This document shows positions 60,597 through 64,000 of a stretch of DNA of 64,000 nucleotides, piece by piece (position 1 is the stretch's first letter; every line of letters begins with the position of its first letter). The position numbers were made by a program, and so were the translations under genes. The DNA is taken from positions 43,426-107,425 of the forward strand of contig NZ_RBAH01000029.1 of assembly GCF_003626695.1 (NCBI RefSeq). Reading direction: 5' to 3'. Source of the stretch: Paenibacillus ginsengarvi. Its GTDB lineage: Bacteria > Bacillota > Bacilli > Paenibacillales > NBRC-103111. Under the pieces are notes generated by a model. It was not told where the DNA came from and ran no database searches. It worked only from the letters and a program-made list of their open reading frames with translations.

Positions 60597-61801
60597 CTTT
60601 TCGGCGAATCGGCCGGCGGCGCCTGCTGCAAGATCCGCACGAAAACGTTCGGGAGCGCATATTGCCGCAGCTCCTCCTCGCCAAACCATAGAAACGTTGT
60701 TTTCTCCTGCTGCTCCCCGGACGCTTGCCCGGCGTCACCGCCACGATCGCCCGCAGCCGCCGCACCTTCCGTAAAACCGGCGAAGCGGCACCGGTATACC
60801 CGCATACGCCACTCGATATGACTGAACGTATGCTCGGTATCCATCATCGGCTCCACCGGCTCGACAAGCAGGCCGTATTCGGCCTCCAGCTTCTCGCGCA
60901 GGAAACGCATTGCCGCCGCGTCGGCGCCAGCATCAGCGTCAGCACCAGCCCGTCCCGCAGACGCCTGCAGCGTCTCCGGCAGCTGCACATGCGGCAGCTC
61001 CCACATCCGGGCGAGCAGCCCTTCCTTCGGGCGCTGCCGGATAAGCACGCGGCCGCTTTCCGTTCCCGCGCCCTCGATATAAGCGACAGCTCGCCGCTCC
61101 GGCCGAGGAGGCTTCGCCTTTGTTTTCACGGGCAGCTCGTCCGCCGCCCCCTCCAGTCTCCCGGCGCACAGCTCCATCACCGGGCAAGTGAGGCAGTGCG
61201 GCGATTTCGGCGTGCATACCGTCGCTCCGAGCTCCATCAGCGCCTGATTGAAGTCGCCGGCCTTCCCTTCCGGGATCAGCTCCTTGGCGAGCTTCTCCAT
61301 ACCGATCCGGGTCGAGGGCTTGGCAATATCGTCTCGGAGCAGGAAATAGCGGGACAGCACCCGCATCACATTGCCGTCCACCGCCGGTTCGGGCTTGTTA
61401 TAGGCGATGCTCAGCACCGCACCGGCCGTGTACGGCCCCACTCCTTTCAGCGACGAGATGTCCTCCTTGGAATCGGGCACCTGGCCGCCGTAGCTTGTCT
61501 TAACCTCCCTCACGGCTGCCTGCAGGTTGCGCGCGCGAGAATAGTAGCCAAGCCCTTCCCATGCCTTCAGCACCTGTTCCTCGGGCGCGTCGGCCAGCGC
61601 CTCGACCGTCGGGAACTGCTCGATAAACCGATGATAATACGGAATAACCGTCTCCACGCGGGTTTGCTGAAGCATCACTTCGGATATCCATATATAATAA
61701 GGATTGCGGCTTCGCCGCCAAGGCAAATCCCGTTTATGCGTGTTATACCAGTTGAGCAGTTCTGTGGAAAAATATAATTTGGCTTCGTTCGCGCCCACCA
61801 T
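60593..61801 (-). CDS. mutY: A/G-specific adenine glycosylase
   Basis: About 402 residues. Removes adenine paired with 8-oxoguanine. HhH-GPD region: SEVMLQQTRVETVIPYYHRF, GVGPYTAGAVLS and the catalytic Asp in AVDGNVMRVLSRY. The 4Fe-4S cluster is C-x6-C-x2-C-x5-C (CTPKSPHCLTCPVMELC). A NUDIX-like C-terminal domain for 8-oxoG recognition follows, with an Ala/Gly/Asp-rich insertion. AGGGAG six bases before ATG 61801 favours that start; 61822 is also possible. Confidence 0.94.
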   Translation of the reverse strand: MVGANEAKLYFSTELLNWYNTHKRDLPWRRSRNPYYIWISEVMLQQTRVETVIPYYHRFIEQFPTVEALADAPEEQVLKAWEGLGYYSRARNLQAAVREVKTSYGGQVPDSKEDISSLKGVGPYTAGAVLSIAYNKPEPAVDGNVMRVLSRYFLLRDDIAKPSTRIGMEKLAKELIPEGKAGDFNQALMELGATVCTPKSPHCLTCPVMELCAGRLEGAADELPVKTKAKPPRPERRAVAYIEGAGTESGRVLIRQRPKEGLLARMWELPHVQLPETLQASAGRAGADADAGADAAAMRFLREKLEAEYGLLVEPVEPMMDTEHTFSHIEWRMRVYRCRFAGFTEGAAAAGDRGGDAGQASGEQQEKTTFLWFGEEELRQYALPNVFVRILQQAPPADSPKS

Positions 61802-61925
61802 CGCCATCTCCCTATCTGTCATTTCGTTTCCCGTTTCTGTTATGATGTATGAGGCGCGATCCAGAAAATGCCGGTCCATTTTTTGAGGGATCGCACCCGA
61901 GTAGTGAAAGGAGCGAATCCGAGCG

Positions 61926-62780
61926 ATGCTGACCCCGGGGCAAATTGCCGCCCAGCTCAACAAACTGGTATTCTCGATCGTCCTGACCGGCCACCGGAAG
62001 TGCGAGCCGGCCTGGGTTCAGCCGCTGCGCACGATCCGGCATCACTCGCTGTGGCTGATCGTAAAAGGAAAAGGAACGTTCACGATCGGCGGCACGCATT
62101 ATCCAGCCGAGCCGGGCAAGCTGTTTTTTTTCGCCCCAGGTATGCTGGTGGAACGAAGAAGCGACCCCGATCAGTCCCTTGAATATTACTTTTTACGTTT
62201 TCATTATACGGAAACGTACGAGGAGAAGGAACAGTGGATTTGCCGAAGCTCGGCGGAGAGCCCGTTTCCGCTGCAAGGCATGTACTCGCTGCAAAATACG
62301 CCGCAGTTCATCTACTATATGGAACAGCTATTCGTTCTATGGCAGCGCCGGGGACATATGACAGCCATGCGGCGCAAGCTGCTGCTGCAGGAGTTTTGGC
62401 TTGCCCTTTTGCACGATTTCCGCGTCCAAAAAATGGCGGGCGATACGACGGCCGCCATCGAACTGACGCAGGACTACATGGTGCAGCATTACAAAGAGCC
62501 GCTGACGCTCGAATCGCTGGCCCAGATGGCCGGCCTCAGCGTCAGCCATTATTCCCGGCTGTTCAAAAAGGTGATCGGCTACAGCCCGATCGATTATTTG
62601 ACTCATCTGCGCATGGACCGCGCCAAAGAACTGCTCGTCTTATCCGATTACCGCTTGAAATCAATCGCCCAAAGCGTCGGTTATGGGGACGAGTTTTATT
62701 TCAGCCGCATGTTCAAAAAAGTCGTAGGCCTCTCGCCGCGCGAATACGCCAAGCGCAACCGGGGCGATCCCGTCAAGTGA
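61926..62780 (+). CDS. AraC family transcriptional regulator
   Basis: 284 residues. Cupin-like N-terminus (GKGTFTIGGTHYPAEPGKLF) and C-terminal AraC HTH (LTLESLAQMAGLSVSHYSRL, LKSIAQSVGYGDEFYFSRMF). Divergent from mutY. Downstream is a membrane protein gene; no sugar genes adjoin, so the target is unknown. Confidence 0.88.
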   Translation: MLTPGQIAAQLNKLVFSIVLTGHRKCEPAWVQPLRTIRHHSLWLIVKGKGTFTIGGTHYPAEPGKLFFFAPGMLVERRSDPDQSLEYYFLRFHYTETYEEKEQWICRSSAESPFPLQGMYSLQNTPQFIYYMEQLFVLWQRRGHMTAMRRKLLLQEFWLALLHDFRVQKMAGDTTAAIELTQDYMVQHYKEPLTLESLAQMAGLSVSHYSRLFKKVIGYSPIDYLTHLRMDRAKELLVLSDYRLKSIAQSVGYGDEFYFSRMFKKVVGLSPREYAKRNRGDPVK

Positions 62781-62855
62781 GGGCGGGCGGCCTGAGGCAA
62801 GTTTGACTTCTCCCGGAAGGAATAGTAAGCTAGGCGTTGATTTGAGGTGAAACGC

Positions 62856-63398
62856 ATGAAGCAGGCCAAGGCCGAAACGTATTGGACGATTCCTTATTTG
62901 ACGATATGGGGCATTCAGTGGATGGCCGATTCGCTGCTGCAATATATATGGATGATCGACCCGAGCGGAGCGTTCCGCAAGGTGCTGCTGATCGCGGCGG
63001 CTGCGGTGAGCGCAGTTTACTTGATCCGCGATGCCAGAAGTTATGCGGCGAAGGAAAGACGCTGGAGCGTCAAAACTGGCGTTCCTGCGGTGGCGGCGGC
63101 GATCGTGCTGCTCGTCATCATCGTACAGCTTGTAAGGCTCGGACTTATTCCTCCCTTGTATACCGAATTGCTGCGTTCCTTGCTGCTGGCTGGCTTCTAT
63201 TTATATGTCGGCGTGAGTCTCGGCCGCGAGCTCGTCCATTTGGCCGTATGGCTGGGCGCGCTGACCGTCGTGATCGGAACCTGGTATCTGGGCTACGCTC
63301 CAATCATTCTAGGCTTCTCGGGCGGGGCCAGTTTGCTTGCCTGCGCGGCTATTTTTACGTTTTGGGGCAAGCCCGGCGCTGCGCCAGGCCGCCATTGA
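62856..63398 (+). CDS. Hypothetical membrane protein
   Basis: 180 residues; GAGGTG precedes ATG 62856. Five hydrophobic segments (about residues 10-30, 42-58, 72-93, 103-121, 125-170). Not recognised. Same strand as the AraC regulator, 75 bp downstream. Confidence 0.65.
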   Translation: MKQAKAETYWTIPYLTIWGIQWMADSLLQYIWMIDPSGAFRKVLLIAAAAVSAVYLIRDARSYAAKERRWSVKTGVPAVAAAIVLLVIIVQLVRLGLIPPLYTELLRSLLLAGFYLYVGVSLGRELVHLAVWLGALTVVIGTWYLGYAPIILGFSGGASLLACAAIFTFWGKPGAAPGRH

Positions 63399-63442
63399 GC
63401 GAAGCCGGTGAGGACGAAAGCTGACAAGATCTATTTGAAAAT

Positions 63443-63687
63443 CTTGTCACCCAATCTGTCCGAGATCACTTGGAACGCATGATGAAAGCTGAAATCCAAA
63501 GCATTCTGGAACACAACGCTTCCTCGGCAAACAACAGTCGCAACGGGTACTACAATCGATCCCTCCCGGTCCAATTGAGGATATGGAGGTACTGAGGGAC
63601 CGAAACGGCGAGTTTCAGACCGAGTGTTTCAACCGTACCAGCGACGTGACGGTTGGCTGGAGGAAGCGGTCATTCAGATGTACCGAT
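63443..63687 (+). pseudogene. IS256-family transposase fragment with frameshifts
   Basis: One frame gives LVTQSVRDHLERMMKAEIQS and NNSRNGYYNRSLP; another continues MEVLRDRNGEFQTECF; a third gives YQRRDGWLEEAVIQMY. These are consecutive parts of the IS256/MutA transposase N-terminal region, so at least two frameshifts have occurred and the catalytic DDE part is missing. Confidence 0.8.
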
Positions 63688-63813
63688 CTCGACCTTCGTG
63701 CGTCCAAACTTAACCCCATCTGCCTTAGCAACCTCAATTCCCTCCGCTTGTCGCTGCCGGTTTTTCTTCCGTTCCTGTTCAGCCACATCCGCCAGCATGC
63801 TTAAGAACTGATG
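63687..63813 (-). pseudogene. Serine recombinase (resolvase) fragment
   Basis: The minus strand encodes QFLSMLADVAEQERKKNRQR, then QAEGIEVAKADGVKFGRTKVE, the conserved helix-E to DNA-binding-hinge part of resolvase/invertase-type recombinases. Both ends are missing. It abuts the IS256 fragment. Confidence 0.65.
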
Positions 63814-63875
63814 CTAAAGCGATTTCCCCAAGTCGCCCATTGTTTTATATTTTCTGGATTCAAAGAGTCTCGTTA

Positions 63876-64000
63876 GGGCGTGTATTCAAACTATCAAAAG
63901 GCCCTATAATTTGGTAAACTTCTCACATGAGAAGAAGATACGAGATACGTGACGATCAATGGGAAAAACTGAAAAACCTCTTGCCACTAGAACGGAAGCC
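63876..64000 (+). mobile_element. Left part of an IS5-family element (continues beyond window)
   Basis: An abrupt change after TTA at 63873-63875 begins GGGCGTGTATTCAAAC and leads within 50 bp to a transposase start. The left terminal repeat cannot be confirmed without the right end. Confidence 0.55.
63927..64000 (+). CDS. IS5-family transposase, N-terminus only (3' truncated by window)
   Basis: The 24 visible residues MRRRYEIRDDQWEKLKNLLP then LERK match the DUF4096/IS427-group transposase N-terminus (RYEL-DEQWE-IKDLLP). Intact as far as visible; the catalytic region lies outside the window. Confidence 0.75.
   Translation, partial: MRRRYEIRDDQWEKLKNLLPLERK

Overview
The window is GC-rich (roughly 55-60 %), densely packed DNA from a spore-former-type Firmicute, most likely a Paenibacillaceae member (Paenibacillus/Cohnella-like). 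The reasons are strong AGGAGG-type ribosome sites with frequent TTG/GTG starts, a sigma-B partner-switching operon, BirA, Fur and CcpA sites of Firmicute type, AraC regulators beside sugar and uptake genes, and the housekeeping set (lepB, rnhA, queG, folE, ddl, uvsE, fabI, guaB). These assignments come from motif reading and memory of families; no database search was possible.

Layout. 1-3.1 kb: the end of a glycosidase-31/AraC fusion whose two catalytic acids look replaced, and a Gfo/Idh/MocA oxidoreductase. 3.4-8.1 kb: methyltransferase, four GNAT acetyltransferases, a NUDIX hydrolase and a P-loop kinase-like protein. 8.2-14.3 kb: an accessory metabolic region with an AraC regulator, amidohydrolase, Rieske protein, a solute-binding lipoprotein behind a perfect cre site, then KDPG aldolase and KDG kinase. 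14.4-20.7 kb: PH-domain protein, bioB with a BirA-like operator, a GPP34 protein, a cluster of four palindromic repeats, an ECF sigma/anti-sigma pair, an inositol monophosphatase and a TauE permease. 20.7-25.2 kb: an AT-richer patch with gene remnants, a HAD phosphatase, an old-yellow-enzyme reductase, a RibD-C reductase behind a 19-bp-spacer MerR-type promoter, a GyrI-like protein and an SRPBCC protein. 25.4-31 kb: fabI, uvsE, an esterase, a small conserved protein, ddl with an unusual structured leader, and an amidase-domain protein. 31.2-42.4 kb: acnA, a MarR/MFS efflux pair, an atypical guaB, a HAD phosphatase, two NUDIX enzymes, a phosphotransferase and a DMT exporter.

42.5-50.4 kb is a stress module: a receiver-PP2C phosphatase and a CHASE/GAF histidine kinase (the RsbY/RsbK arrangement known from Bacillus cereus) followed by rsbV-rsbW-sigB. 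Sigma-B-type promoters of the form GTTTCA-N14-GG(G/T)TAT lie before rsbV, a YflT-like stress protein, a GlsB-type membrane protein and, more weakly, a small unknown gene. 50.5-51.3 kb holds an IclR regulator whose promoter palindrome is nearly identical (17 of 19) to one just downstream of the acnA promoter, suggesting control of aconitase. 52.6-63.4 kb: a Fur-boxed propeller gene broken by one in-frame TGA, folE, an HD-GYP-like protein, the ntdP-lepB-rnhA-queG run, sodA, a 53-residue zinc-ribbon protein, mutY, an AraC regulator and a membrane protein. The window ends in transposase and recombinase wreckage and the start of an IS5-type element. No tRNA, rRNA or CRISPR array was seen.
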